A stretch of DNA of 64,000 nt from Mycolicibacterium arenosum (lineage in GTDB: Bacteria; Actinomycetota; Actinomycetes; Mycobacteriales; Mycobacteriaceae). The stretch spans positions 124,001 to 188,000 of the forward strand of contig NZ_JANDBD010000005.1 in assembly GCF_024320865.1 (NCBI RefSeq), given 5' to 3'. Numbering within the stretch: the first letter of the stretch is position 1; every line of letters begins with the position of its first letter. The translations under genes were made by a program, and so were the position numbers. The notes beneath the pieces were generated by a model, which saw nothing but the letters and a program-made list of their open reading frames with translations, did not search any database and was not told where the DNA came from. Shown one piece after another: positions 1 through 8,319 of this stretch.

Positions 1-98
1 GATCGCGTCAGGGGTTGGATCTGCGCGTTGTTCTGCTCAACGGGAGGGAAAACGCTGTTGAACTGTTTCTCGACACCTCCCTGTGGGAAGCTTCGTCG

Positions 99-461
99 AT
101 GAGCCGAACTCGGCGCCGGATCGCCGTCATCGCGATGGCCGCAGCAGCGCCGTGGGCGGGTCTCGTCTCCGTGCCGCAGGCGGCCGCCGTGCCGGGGCCC
201 GAGATCGAGTACGTCTACAACGTGATGGTGCGGCGGCACTTCGACTTCCCGAACAACGACGCGCTGGCCTACGGCTTCGGAATCTGCGACAAGGTGCGGC
301 AGGGGATTCCGTACGCCGCCGTCCTGTCCGACACGAAGCGCGACGTCTTTCCCAACGACGAGCAGGCCGCGAACTTCGTGGTGTCGAACGCGATGACGCT
401 GTGCCCCGAACAGATCTGGCAGTTGCGGAACTCGGCTGCCGGCTACCGTCCCGGCCCCTGA
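99..461 (+). CDS. Secreted DUF732-like protein
   Basis: A 120-residue protein with an N-terminal signal peptide: basic MSRTRRR, a hydrophobic alanine-rich stretch to about residue 30, then mature sequence starting near AVPG. The mature part is short, with two cysteines (in GICDKV and LCPEQI) that could form a disulfide, as in the mycobacterial secreted DUF732 family. The ATG at 99 is chosen because it places the signal peptide at the N-terminus; an upstream in-frame ATG at 15 would add 28 non-signal residues. It is convergent with the next gene, whose stop codon directly abuts its own. The molecular role of the family is unknown. Confidence 0.75.
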   Translation: MSRTRRRIAVIAMAAAAPWAGLVSVPQAAAVPGPEIEYVYNVMVRRHFDFPNNDALAYGFGICDKVRQGIPYAAVLSDTKRDVFPNDEQAANFVVSNAMTLCPEQIWQLRNSAAGYRPGP

Positions 462-1601
462 CTACGGGGCGTCGTCGAGGTCCAGATCGTCGACGTTGTC
501 GGTCGACGTGAGCGGCGGGCACGACGTCGCCTCGGTGCGTTGACCGCCTGCCCGACGGGCCGTGTACATGTTCGTCGTGGCGATCGCGATGAGTTCTTCG
601 ACGATGTCGTGAGGAGGCAGCCCGGCGAGCGGCCGGACGGGGGTGGTCACCACGCCGATGCTGGCCGACAACCGGAACGGCGCGGTGATCACCACCTGTT
701 GCAGCCGGTCGGTGAGGACCGACGCGTCGGCGGTGGTGAAGGTGTCGGCGATCAGGTATTCGGATTCGCCCACGTGGGCGAGCACGGCGTCGCGGCGCAG
801 TGTCTCGGTGAGCCGGTGGCCGATGGTGACGCGGGCCTCGTTGGCGCCTGCCGTACCGTTCATCGCGGTCAGCAGGGAGAAGCTGTCCATGCTCACGGCG
901 ATGACGGCGACGAAGCGGTCGTCACTGCGATCGCGGGCGGCCACCATCGTGGCGGCGCGGTCGATGAACGCGTCGCGGGTCAACAGCCCGGTGAGCGTCT
1001 CGAGTTCGCTGTGGTGGAAGGTCCGGTCGATCAGTCCAATCACGCTGCGGCACACGAACACCACGAAGACGTTGGTGAGAACGAACAGCGCGACCGCGCT
1101 GACCGTCACGAAGGGATCGACGTCCACGAACCGGCCGGCGAGCGTGACCAACGTGGCGGCTCCGACGACCCAGATGACGGCCAGCAGGCGATTGTCGTGG
1201 AAGAGGGCCGCGAATGCCGACAACACGATGAAGGAGCCCGTGCCCATCATCCCGAGAACGGGGTGGGCTTCGATGAGGCACGCGATGGCGATGCAGATGC
1301 TGCCGACGACGACACACGACTGGGACTGCAGTCGGCTCGGCCAACTCGGGCGCAGCCACAGGGCGGCCATCGCCACGCTGAAGATCGACACCGCGACGGC
1401 CAACAACCGGTTCACGGTGCCGGTGGGGCCACGGTCGCTGAGCATGAGGATCAGTGGGATCACACTCAGGCCCAGCATCGTGATCGCGACTATCCGGCAG
1501 GTCGGCCGCTGAAGCTGCCTGGCGGCGAGGTACGACGTCAGCCAGTAGTAGTGGTCGTCGGAACGAATCCACCTCCGCACGAAGTCCCGAGCAGGGGCCA
1601 C
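462..1601 (-). CDS. Membrane protein with degenerate GGDEF domain
   Basis: A 379-residue protein with about six predicted membrane helices in residues 35-205, followed by a GGDEF-like domain (about 210-350). The segment that should carry the GG(D/E)EF signature reads VGESEY, so the active-site loop is not canonical, and no EAL domain follows. Active GGDEF proteins make cyclic di-GMP; this one may be an inactive sensor or a GTP-binding regulator. The GTG start at 1601 is preceded by only a weak ribosome site. It has no operon partner here: the next minus-strand gene ends about 200 bases upstream. Confidence 0.8.
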   Translation of the reverse strand: MAPARDFVRRWIRSDDHYYWLTSYLAARQLQRPTCRIVAITMLGLSVIPLILMLSDRGPTGTVNRLLAVAVSIFSVAMAALWLRPSWPSRLQSQSCVVVGSICIAIACLIEAHPVLGMMGTGSFIVLSAFAALFHDNRLLAVIWVVGAATLVTLAGRFVDVDPFVTVSAVALFVLTNVFVVFVCRSVIGLIDRTFHHSELETLTGLLTRDAFIDRAATMVAARDRSDDRFVAVIAVSMDSFSLLTAMNGTAGANEARVTIGHRLTETLRRDAVLAHVGESEYLIADTFTTADASVLTDRLQQVVITAPFRLSASIGVVTTPVRPLAGLPPHDIVEELIAIATTNMYTARRAGGQRTEATSCPPLTSTDNVDDLDLDDAP

Positions 1602-1798
1602 CTAACGCGCTCCCTTCCGCGCAGACTCAACGCTGAGCAAAGGGCGGCTTGGGCTCAACCGCATCACAAAGACCTAAAGAATATGCGCAGCAAACGGTTA
1701 ACGAACTGAATAGTGCCGAGGTCCGACACGTTTCACGTCGACATTACCGCGACCTGTCGCACGCGTCGTCGCCCTGCTGGCGCCGGCCGCGCGTTGCT

Positions 1799-2686
1799 CT
1801 ACTCGCTGTGCGTCAGCGAGTCGACGAAGGCGGCGTTGGCATCGCCGGCGAGTCGGCTGCCATCGAAGCCGTACTCGACGGCGTCGCCGCGGATGGCGCG
1901 CAGCGGATCCTCGAAGTCTCGGAAGTAGCCCATGGCCCAGGCGCCCTCCTGATAGCCGATGAGCTTGAGCAGATCGTCGTCGAGCGTCTCGGCGAGCTCC
2001 TTCGGCACGGAGAGGAACTGGTTCTCCTCCTGGCGCACCCAACCGACGCAGTAGTTGACGTTGATCGCGCGGCGCACCCGGTCGGATCGGTTGGCCGCGC
2101 CGCTGTGCACGATCTTGCCGCTGTAGATGAGTACCGATCCCCGCGACATCTCCGCTTGCAGGCACTCGTCGTCGGTGTAGTCGGTCGGCTTCCTGTCACC
2201 GGTCTGGCTACCGGGTACGACGCGGGTGGCGCCCATCTCCGCGGTGTAGTCCGACAGCGCCCACAGCGTGTTGCACTGCACGTGGTAGTCGTCGGGGAAC
2301 GGGTAGTAGTCGAACGCGTTCTGATCGCGGTGCAGCGCCTGGGCGGATTCTCCCGGCTCGATGGAGATGACCTGCGTGAGCATCAACTGAAACGCCGATG
2401 CGTGGCCGAGGAAGTCGCCGCAGACGGCCATCATCGTCGGGTTCTGGATCAGCGTGCGGCAGGCGGGGGAGCGGGCGACCAGCGCGCCCGTGCGTCGCGT
2501 CCTCCTTCCGATCATGGCGTTGTAGCCCAGTGGTGTCGCGTCGAGGTGCGGCGCGAGCTCGTCCTCGATGGCGTCCATCAGCTCGGCGGAGGCGAGATCG
2601 TCGACGATCACGTAGCCGTCGCGGCGCAGCAGGTCGGAGATCTCCTCGGGCGACGTGGTGGGCGGGACGTGGTTCAGCTCAGCCAT
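1799..2686 (-). CDS. Phytanoyl-CoA dioxygenase (PhyH) family protein
   Basis: A 295-residue Fe(II)/2-oxoglutarate-dependent oxygenase of the PhyH family. The iron triad is visible as H119 and D121 in the sequence LHRDQN and H194 in KIVHSG, with arginines near residues 203-206 placed to bind 2-oxoglutarate. Length fits the family. Members hydroxylate phytanoyl-CoA or various small molecules; the substrate here cannot be read from the sequence. It is divergent from the TetR gene at 2880 across a 190-base gap containing an inverted repeat, so TetR control is plausible. Confidence 0.88.
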   Translation of the reverse strand: MAELNHVPPTTSPEEISDLLRRDGYVIVDDLASAELMDAIEDELAPHLDATPLGYNAMIGRRTRRTGALVARSPACRTLIQNPTMMAVCGDFLGHASAFQLMLTQVISIEPGESAQALHRDQNAFDYYPFPDDYHVQCNTLWALSDYTAEMGATRVVPGSQTGDRKPTDYTDDECLQAEMSRGSVLIYSGKIVHSGAANRSDRVRRAINVNYCVGWVRQEENQFLSVPKELAETLDDDLLKLIGYQEGAWAMGYFRDFEDPLRAIRGDAVEYGFDGSRLAGDANAAFVDSLTHSE

Positions 2687-2822
2687 GCGGTCGAGTATCG
2701 CCAGCGTGTGTGTTGAGCTGGTAAAACGGCGTCACGCTGTGGTTAACCGTCACGCGGCGGGCGCGGCGAGGGGAAACCGGTGTCGAAGAATCGCTCCACT
2801 GAGACCCTTGTCACAGCCGGAA

Positions 2823-2854
2823 AACCTACCTACTGTGTGTTCACTAGGTTGGTT
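2823..2854. promoter_or_regulatory. Inverted repeat, probable TetR operator
   Basis: Arms AACCTACCTA and TAGGTTGGTT are reverse complements at nine of ten positions and flank a 12-base spacer. The repeat lies 26 bases before the TetR start at 2880 and between divergent genes, the usual place for an autoregulatory operator. Binding is inferred. Confidence 0.5.
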
Positions 2855-2879
2855 ATCGACGGATGGGTGACAGAACGCA

Positions 2880-3542
2880 GTGACGAGGTCGGAGACCGCG
2901 GTGCACGAGCCGACACCGCCGGCGGCGGCCAGGCCGTACGCGACGCTGCTGGCCAAGGGTGAGGACCGCAAGCAGCGGATCCTCGAGGTCGCGGAACGGC
3001 TGCTGGCACGGCACGGCTGGCGGAACACCTCACTCGCTCAGATCGCCAAGGAGGCCGGCGTCAGCGCCGCCGGCCTGCTACATCACTTCGAATCGAAAGA
3101 GCAGCTGCTCAACGCCGTGCTCGACGCGCGCGACGCCGACGACGACACGCACGCCGACCGCTCCGGTGACCTCGTCACGGAGATCAGCCGGGTAGCGGAG
3201 CGGTTCGATCGCGCGCCCGAGCTCGTCGGCACGTTCACCGTGCTGCTCATCGAGAACATCTCGCCCGACGCGCCACTACACGACCGGCTGCTCGCCCGTC
3301 AGCGCGCCGCCGTCGACATCGTCGCCGAGCTGATCGCCAGCGGGCAGCGATGCGGCCGCTACCGCACCGACTTCGACCCGGCCATCAAGGCCGTCGAGAT
3401 TCTCGCCTTCGTCAACGGAATGGAGACCGCATGGCTGCTCGATCCTTCGATTCCTCTCGCCGAGGTGTTCAAGGGGTACGGCGAAGCGCTCGCTCGCGAC
3501 TTCGCACCCACCCCGTCGCCGTCGGGCGGAGCGTCGACATGA
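2880..3542 (+). CDS. TetR-family transcriptional regulator
   Basis: A 220-residue TetR-type regulator. The N-terminal helix-turn-helix spans about residues 30-75 and includes the signature order RILEVAERLLARHGW, a turn region with AKEAGVSAAGLLHHF, then ESKEQLL; the C-terminal ligand domain is variable as expected. The GTG start at 2880 gives a normal N-terminal extension. Its TGA overlaps the ATG of the next gene (ATGA), so the two are co-translated. The inverted repeat at 2823-2854 is its likely own operator, and the divergent PhyH gene is a likely target. The ligand is unknown. Confidence 0.9.
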   Translation: MTRSETAVHEPTPPAAARPYATLLAKGEDRKQRILEVAERLLARHGWRNTSLAQIAKEAGVSAAGLLHHFESKEQLLNAVLDARDADDDTHADRSGDLVTEISRVAERFDRAPELVGTFTVLLIENISPDAPLHDRLLARQRAAVDIVAELIASGQRCGRYRTDFDPAIKAVEILAFVNGMETAWLLDPSIPLAEVFKGYGEALARDFAPTPSPSGGAST

Positions 3543-4048
3543 GATACCGGCTGGACGTCGTCGCGCGCGACGTGTCCGAGGTCGTGCAGTTCGCGGGTGG
3601 CTGGCTCGTCGACCGGGTGATGGCGGGCTGGGACGTCACCGTGCTCATCTCCGGCGACGACGATCTGCGGCCCCTGGAGATCCTCGGCGTTCAGATCCAG
3701 GATCTGGAGTCCGCCCTCGAGGACTGGACCGAACGTCCCCACCCTCAGACCGTGGCGGTCGCGGCCGATCTCTTCGCCGCGGACGAGCGGGTGCGACGCG
3801 GTGTGCTCGGTGCACTCGAGCAGGGGATGACCGAGGTCACGCTGTGGGGGGAGAGCTGGCCCGCCGAGCTCAACGCCGCGGTCGGATCCGTGCGCCACGA
3901 ACTCAGTGCTGCGGCAAGGGCTTTCAAGGCACAGGCACTCGCCGCCATCCCCGGTCTGAGCGCCGCTTCCGTCGAAGCGACCGAGACGTTCCGGTGCGGC
4001 CTGACCGCCCTGCCGTCGGTCGCGGCGGATCTCACGCCTGCGAGTTAG
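3539..4048 (+). CDS. Hypothetical protein translationally coupled to TetR
   Basis: A 169-residue protein starting at the ATG that overlaps the TetR stop. It begins MRYRLDVVARDVSEVV and has no recognisable motif, signal peptide or membrane helix; the middle is rich in acidic residues and the C-terminal third in alanine. High third-position GC supports coding. Its stop overlaps the 3' end of the convergent oxidoreductase gene by four bases. The coupling suggests a function tied to the regulator or its regulon, but I do not recognise the family. Confidence 0.7.
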   Translation: MRYRLDVVARDVSEVVQFAGGWLVDRVMAGWDVTVLISGDDDLRPLEILGVQIQDLESALEDWTERPHPQTVAVAADLFAADERVRRGVLGALEQGMTEVTLWGESWPAELNAAVGSVRHELSAAARAFKAQALAAIPGLSAASVEATETFRCGLTALPSVAADLTPAS

Positions 4049-5007
4049 GTCTCGATCAACACCTTGCCGATAGCACGACCGTCGGCAACGTGGCGAAGCG
4101 CTCTCGCCGCGTCGTCGAGGGCGTAGACGGCTCCGACGTGCGGCACGATCCGTCCCGAGGCCAGCATCTCGCGCAGCTCGGCTTCGTTGCGGTCGAACTC
4201 GCCGGGCGGAACGTCCTGGAACTGGAATCCGAGCACGTGAACGCCCTTGACCAGTACGAGATTCAGCGGGATGCGGGGAATGACTCCCGACGCGTAGCCG
4301 ATCGTGACGAAGCGGCCGCCGCGACGTAGCGCGCGCAGCGCGGGTTCGGACAGCTCGCCGCCCACCGGGTCGACGACGACGTCCGCGCCGTCGGGCAGCG
4401 CGTCCTTGAATGCCGCCCGGAGCTCACCGTCGCGGTAGTTGATCAGTGACGCCGCACCGTATTCTCCTGCCACCGCGAGCTTCTCCGCCGACGACGCCAC
4501 CGCGGTGACGCGCGCACCCAGCGCGACGCCCAGCTGAACCGCGGCCAACCCCACGCCGCCGCCTGCGCCGAGGACGACGAGCTCGTCGCCCGCCTCGATC
4601 CCCGCTGTCGATTGCAGCGTGTGGTAGGCCGTGCGGTGCGCGACACCGAACGCGGCGGCCGTCGCGGACTCGACGCCGTCCGGGATCGGCGTCAGCGCGG
4701 CGGGATCGATGGCGACGCGCTCGGCGAACGCCCCGAACATCCCGGTACCCGCCACCCGGTCACCGACCACGAATCCGCTTGCTGTGCTGCCGACTTCGTC
4801 GACGACACCGGCGAACTCGCTACCGGGGACGAACGGAGGCGGCACGCTGATCTGATACTTGTTCGCGACGAGCAGTACGTCGGGGAAGTTCACCGCAGCG
4901 GCCTCGACGCGTACCCCGACCTGATCCGCCGCCACCGTCGGGCCGGCTATGTCCTCGATGCTGACGACCTCCGGGGGCCCGTACTCCGGGCATACCGCGG
5001 CGCGCAC
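4045..5007 (-). CDS. NADPH:quinone oxidoreductase-like MDR protein
   Basis: A 320-residue zinc-independent medium-chain dehydrogenase/reductase of the quinone oxidoreductase type. The N-terminal GroES-like domain includes AAAVNFPDVL and PGSEFAGVV; the Rossmann motif GAGGGVGLAAVQ is at about 147-158 and binds NADPH. It lacks the structural-zinc cysteine cluster of alcohol dehydrogenases. It starts 6 bases downstream of the APH-like kinase stop and is probably the last gene of the TetR/acyl-CoA dehydrogenase/kinase operon. Reduction of an enone or enoyl intermediate would fit that setting. Confidence 0.85.
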   Translation of the reverse strand: MRAAVCPEYGPPEVVSIEDIAGPTVAADQVGVRVEAAAVNFPDVLLVANKYQISVPPPFVPGSEFAGVVDEVGSTASGFVVGDRVAGTGMFGAFAERVAIDPAALTPIPDGVESATAAAFGVAHRTAYHTLQSTAGIEAGDELVVLGAGGGVGLAAVQLGVALGARVTAVASSAEKLAVAGEYGAASLINYRDGELRAAFKDALPDGADVVVDPVGGELSEPALRALRRGGRFVTIGYASGVIPRIPLNLVLVKGVHVLGFQFQDVPPGEFDRNEAELREMLASGRIVPHVGAVYALDDAARALRHVADGRAIGKVLIET

Positions 5008-5013
5008 CGTCGC

Positions 5014-6042
5014 TCAACCCCGGTAGTCGGAGGACTCGGCGAGATCGGCAGCCGACGCCATCAGATCGGTGACCACCTTGCCGAAGGCCAGCAGCTTCTC
5101 GTCGTCGCCGGCGCGCTGGAAACCCTGCTCCAGCACGATCGCGAGCTTCCACTTCGCAAGCACCAGGTAGTAGTCGAGGTCGTCGACCTGTCGGCCCGAC
5201 ACCTCCGCGTAGTGCGCCACCACCTGATCCCGCGAGGGCATTCCGCGCATGTCGACGTAGCCCATTTCACTGGCCTCAGGCGCCCAGGTGTCGGTGGGCC
5301 AGCTCTGCACCATCCAGCCGAGGTCGAGCTTGGGGTCACCGACCGTGCCCATCTCCCAATCGACCAGCGCTGCCAATCGGGCTGGGGCACCGTGCTTGTA
5401 CATGACGTTGGCGAACTGATAGTCGCCGTGCATGAGGCCGGGGATGAAGTCGAGCGGCTTGCGCTCCTGCAGCCAGGTGGTGGCGACCTCGAGGCCGGGG
5501 ATCTCGCGCGCCTTGATCCGGTCCAGGAAGCCGATCCAGCGGGCGACCTGGCGGTCGTGGAAGCCGTCGGGCCGGCCGAGGTCCTGCAACCCCTTGGCCT
5601 CCCAGTCGACCTTCGACAGCAGCGCGATGCCCTCAGCCAGTTGGTAACTCAGCCCCTTGCGGGCGTCGAGATCGGAGTCGAACGGCTCCGGCCAGCGGCC
5701 GTGGGTGTCCATCGGGGACCAGCCGTCGACGAAGCCCATCAGGTAGAACGGTCGGCCCAGTACGCTCGCGTCGTCGCACACGCCAACGGCTTCCGTGTGC
5801 GGCACGTCGGTGCCGTCGAGTGCCTCGATGATGCGCCACTCGCGCAGTATCCCCTTGTCGCGGTCCGGCGGAGCGCCGGGCGGTGGCATCCGGATCACGC
5901 ATCGATCGTCGCCGCGGACGAGTTCGTAGATGACGTTCTGCGTTCCGCCCGACAGGAAGCGGGTCTGCAGCGGCTCGCCCTTACCGGGCAGGGCGGCGTC
6001 GTCCATCCACGCGGCGAGGCGTTCGGTGTCGATCTCGCTCAT
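5014..6042 (-). CDS. APH-type phosphotransferase (ACAD10/11 kinase-like)
   Basis: A 342-residue kinase of the aminoglycoside/choline phosphotransferase fold. The catalytic loop is HGDYQFANV (H205, D207, N212) and the metal-binding aspartate is D228 in VDWE, with DPKLDLGW following. The ATG at 6042 overlaps the TGA of the acyl-CoA dehydrogenase gene, so the two are translationally coupled. In animals the same two domains are fused in ACAD10/ACAD11, and in Pseudomonas levulinate catabolism a related kinase works with an ACAD-like protein on 4-hydroxyacyl-CoA. Phosphorylation of a hydroxyacyl-CoA is therefore a better guess than antibiotic resistance. Confidence 0.88.
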   Translation of the reverse strand: MSEIDTERLAAWMDDAALPGKGEPLQTRFLSGGTQNVIYELVRGDDRCVIRMPPPGAPPDRDKGILREWRIIEALDGTDVPHTEAVGVCDDASVLGRPFYLMGFVDGWSPMDTHGRWPEPFDSDLDARKGLSYQLAEGIALLSKVDWEAKGLQDLGRPDGFHDRQVARWIGFLDRIKAREIPGLEVATTWLQERKPLDFIPGLMHGDYQFANVMYKHGAPARLAALVDWEMGTVGDPKLDLGWMVQSWPTDTWAPEASEMGYVDMRGMPSRDQVVAHYAEVSGRQVDDLDYYLVLAKWKLAIVLEQGFQRAGDDEKLLAFGKVVTDLMASAADLAESSDYRG

Positions 6043-7337
6043 TGATTGCCCGCCTCGTGTTCGAGGTACTCCGCGAACCGCTCGCGGGCGGCATCCCGTT
6101 TGCGCGGCAACCACTCCGACGGCCAGATGTCGTCGCTCGCCGTGTATCCGCGCAACACCTGTTTGGCGACCGTCGTCTTGTGCACCTCGGTGGGGCCGTC
6201 GGCGAGGCCCATTACCGCGGCCCCGGTGACCATGCCCAGGAACGGCATCTCGTTGGTCACGCCCAGCGCGCCGTGCACCTGCATCGCACGCCAGGCGATG
6301 TCGTGCAGCACCGTGGGCATGACCACCTTCACCGCCGCGATGTCCTTGCGCACCCTCTTGTAGTCGTTGTACTTGTCGATCTCCCAAGCGGTGTAAAGCA
6401 CCATGAGGCGGAACTGCTTGAGCTGCGCGTACGAGTCCGCGATATAGCCCTGCACGGTCTGCTTGTCGGCGAGCAGGCTGCCCGCCGTCTCGCGGCTCAG
6501 CACCCGCTCGCACATCATGTCGATGGCCTTCTGCGACAATCCGATCGTGCGCATGGCGTGGTGGATGCGGCCGCCGCCGAGACGGGTCTGAGCGATCACG
6601 AACGCCTGCCCTTCGCCGCCGAGCAGCGCCGAGTTCGGTACCCGGACGTTGTCGTAGTGGATCAGCGCGTGGCTCCCCTCGCCATCGCGCTCACCGTGCA
6701 GGCCGACGTTGCGAACGATGTTCACGCCCGGCGTATCGGTCGGCAGCAGGAACATCGACATGCCCTGATACGCGCTGACATCGGGGTTGGTCACGACCAT
6801 CACGATGAGGAACGCCGCGGTATTGGCGTTCGAGGAGAAGTACTTCCAGCCGTTGATGACCCAGTCGTCACCGTCGCGCACGGCGCTGGTCTTGAACTGG
6901 GTCGGGTCGGCGCCACCCTGCGGCTCGGTCATCGAGTAGCTCGAGAACAGCTCGCCGTCGAGCAACGGCCGCAGATAGCGCTCCTTCTGCTCGGGCGTGC
7001 CGTAGTGCGCGATGATCTCGGCGTTTCCGGTATCGGGTGCCTGGCATCCGAAGATTATCGGCGCCCACTGCGACCTGCCGAGGATCTCGTTCAGCAACGC
7101 GAGCTTGAGCTGACCGTAACCCTGGCCACCGAGGTCGGGGCCGAGATGGGTTGCCCACAAACCCTTCTGGCGCACCTGTTCCTTCAGCGGGTCGACGACC
7201 TTGCGTCTCGTCTCGGTCAGTGGGGTGAACTGCAGGTGTGGCCAGATGAGGTCGAGCGGCTCGACCTCCTCGCGCACGAACGCGTCAGCCCAGTCGAGTA
7301 GCTCCTGGTAGTCGGGGTCGGTCTCGAAATCCCACAT
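6039..7337 (-). CDS. Acyl-CoA dehydrogenase (ACAD10/11-like)
   Basis: A 432-residue FAD-dependent acyl-CoA dehydrogenase. Family landmarks are in order: helical N-terminal domain, SYSMTEPQGGADP (FAD/substrate loop near 135), a beta domain with GWKYFSSNA, and the C-terminal helices with QVHGALGVTNE and GLADGPTEVHKTTVAKQVL. It resembles the dehydrogenase part of ACAD10/11. The downstream kinase start overlaps its stop by four bases; the TetR gene ends 16 bases upstream. It probably dehydrogenates, or removes phosphate from, a branched or hydroxylated acyl-CoA. Confidence 0.92.
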   Translation of the reverse strand: MWDFETDPDYQELLDWADAFVREEVEPLDLIWPHLQFTPLTETRRKVVDPLKEQVRQKGLWATHLGPDLGGQGYGQLKLALLNEILGRSQWAPIIFGCQAPDTGNAEIIAHYGTPEQKERYLRPLLDGELFSSYSMTEPQGGADPTQFKTSAVRDGDDWVINGWKYFSSNANTAAFLIVMVVTNPDVSAYQGMSMFLLPTDTPGVNIVRNVGLHGERDGEGSHALIHYDNVRVPNSALLGGEGQAFVIAQTRLGGGRIHHAMRTIGLSQKAIDMMCERVLSRETAGSLLADKQTVQGYIADSYAQLKQFRLMVLYTAWEIDKYNDYKRVRKDIAAVKVVMPTVLHDIAWRAMQVHGALGVTNEMPFLGMVTGAAVMGLADGPTEVHKTTVAKQVLRGYTASDDIWPSEWLPRKRDAARERFAEYLEHEAGNQ

Positions 7338-7353
7338 GCGGCCTCCTTGCCGG

Positions 7354-8007
7354 TTAAACGCTGTATCCCTTGACGAGAGTGCAGATGTCGGCGGTCACGA
7401 CGTCGGCGAACGAGCGATCGCCGAAAGCGCCTGCCGCCCAGTGCCTGGCGCCCTCGCTGACGAACGTCAGGGCCAGGTAGGCCAGGTGTGCCACATCGAC
7501 GCCGCTACCGAGCTTGCCGTCCGCCTGCGCACGGCTGAACAACTCGGTGAACATGTCGGCGTCGACATCGGGCCGCGTGCCTTCGGCCAGGATGCGGTGT
7601 TCGTGTCGGTAGCCCTCGAGGATCGCCTCGATGACGAGTTCGCGCGGGTTGCGCGCCATCGACCGCTCCAGCGTCGTCATGGCGGCATGCACCGCGGCTT
7701 CGATCTCGTAGGGCCCGGCGAGCAGGTCGTGAATGGTGGCGTGCGCCGACTGCGTCGACATGACACCGACCTCGAAAAGCACGTCCTCCTTGCGGGGGAA
7801 GTAGAAGTAGAAGAGCGCCTTGCTGACGCCGGCGGCGGTGCAGATGTCGGCCACCGTCGTCGTGGCATAGCCCTTCGTGCGCCACAGGGCCATCGCCGCC
7901 TGCACCAGCATCCGCTTGGTCTCGTGCGACTTCGCCCGCTGAAAAGTCGCACGGCGCTGACCACGGTCAGCAGTGATGGCATCGGCCGAATCGGGCACGG
8001 AATGCAC
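7354..8007 (-). CDS. TetR-family regulator, first gene of the fadE/kinase operon
   Basis: A 217-residue TetR-type regulator with helix-turn-helix at about residues 30-75, including AMALWRTKGYATTTVADIC, GVSKALFYFYFPRKED. The GTG start at 8007 is the only one giving the full N-terminal domain. It lies 16 bases before the acyl-CoA dehydrogenase and probably controls its own four-gene operon. An inverted repeat with AGTTAG and CTAACT arms lies 15-37 bases upstream and is the likely operator. The ligand is probably an acyl-CoA (inference from the operon). Confidence 0.9.
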   Translation of the reverse strand: MHSVPDSADAITADRGQRRATFQRAKSHETKRMLVQAAMALWRTKGYATTTVADICTAAGVSKALFYFYFPRKEDVLFEVGVMSTQSAHATIHDLLAGPYEIEAAVHAAMTTLERSMARNPRELVIEAILEGYRHEHRILAEGTRPDVDADMFTELFSRAQADGKLGSGVDVAHLAYLALTFVSEGARHWAAGAFGDRSFADVVTADICTLVKGYSV

Positions 8008-8021
8008 GATAGCCGGTCTAG

Positions 8022-8044
8022 AGTTAGTTGACCAGTGTCTAACT
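8022..8044. promoter_or_regulatory. Inverted repeat, probable TetR operator
   Basis: AGTTAG (8022-8027) and CTAACT (8039-8044) are exact reverse complements separated by 11 bases, with further partial symmetry outside (TCTAG and CTAGATC). It lies just upstream of the TetR/acyl-CoA dehydrogenase operon and of the small plus-strand gene, so it could act on both. Confidence 0.5.
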
Positions 8045-8069
8045 AGATCGATGTTCCAGCGGAGGTTCC

Positions 8070-8123
8070 GTGTCCAGGCAACTTCATCACGTCGTCATGC
8101 GCAGCCACTCGACGGCGACGTGA
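8070..8123 (+). CDS. Possible 17-residue upstream ORF (leader peptide)
   Basis: A GTG at 8070 is preceded by GGAGG at 8061-8065 and opens a 17-codon frame encoding VSRQLHHVVMRSHSTAT. Its TGA overlaps the GTG at 8120 of the small membrane protein gene, so it could couple translation or act as a leader. Evidence is only the ribosome site and the overlap; it may be chance. Confidence 0.2.
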   Translation: MSRQLHHVVMRSHSTAT

Positions 8124-8296
8124 GCGTCTATCGCTGGGCGGGACTCGCATTCGGCGTGCTCGCCCTGGCCGCGGGCGGACTTCAGGTGTGGGCGTTCGTC
8201 GCAAGCGGTTTCGGCCGCCACCTGGTGGTCGGGGTGTTCGCATTGGCGGTCGGCGGGAGTGTGGTCACGGCGAGCCTTCTGGGGCGACGTCCGTGA
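8120..8296 (+). CDS. Small two-helix membrane protein
   Basis: A frame of 58 codons from the GTG at 8120, or 81 from the ATG at 8051. The product has two hydrophobic stretches, roughly YRWAGLAFGVLALAAGGL and LVVGVFALAVGGSVVTASLL, separated by a short polar turn, so a two-helix membrane hairpin is expected. Ribosome-site quality favours the short upstream ORF at 8070 and coupling into 8120. No family is recognised. It sits between the TetR operon and the VWA gene, and ends 24 bases before the convergent VWA gene end. Confidence 0.45.
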   Translation: MSVYRWAGLAFGVLALAAGGLQVWAFVASGFGRHLVVGVFALAVGGSVVTASLLGRRP

Positions 8297-8319
8297 CGTC
8301 GAGGCATTCCGCCGCGAGT

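Noticed and set aside
540..2716. Long plus-strand open frames opposite the GGDEF and PhyH genes
   Set aside because: They are shadows of high-GC coding on the minus strand; their translations are Arg/His/Gly-rich without any domain.
5014..6042. Aminoglycoside resistance gene
   Set aside because: The catalytic loop is APH-like, but coupling to an acyl-CoA dehydrogenase points to the ACAD10/11-type metabolic kinases.
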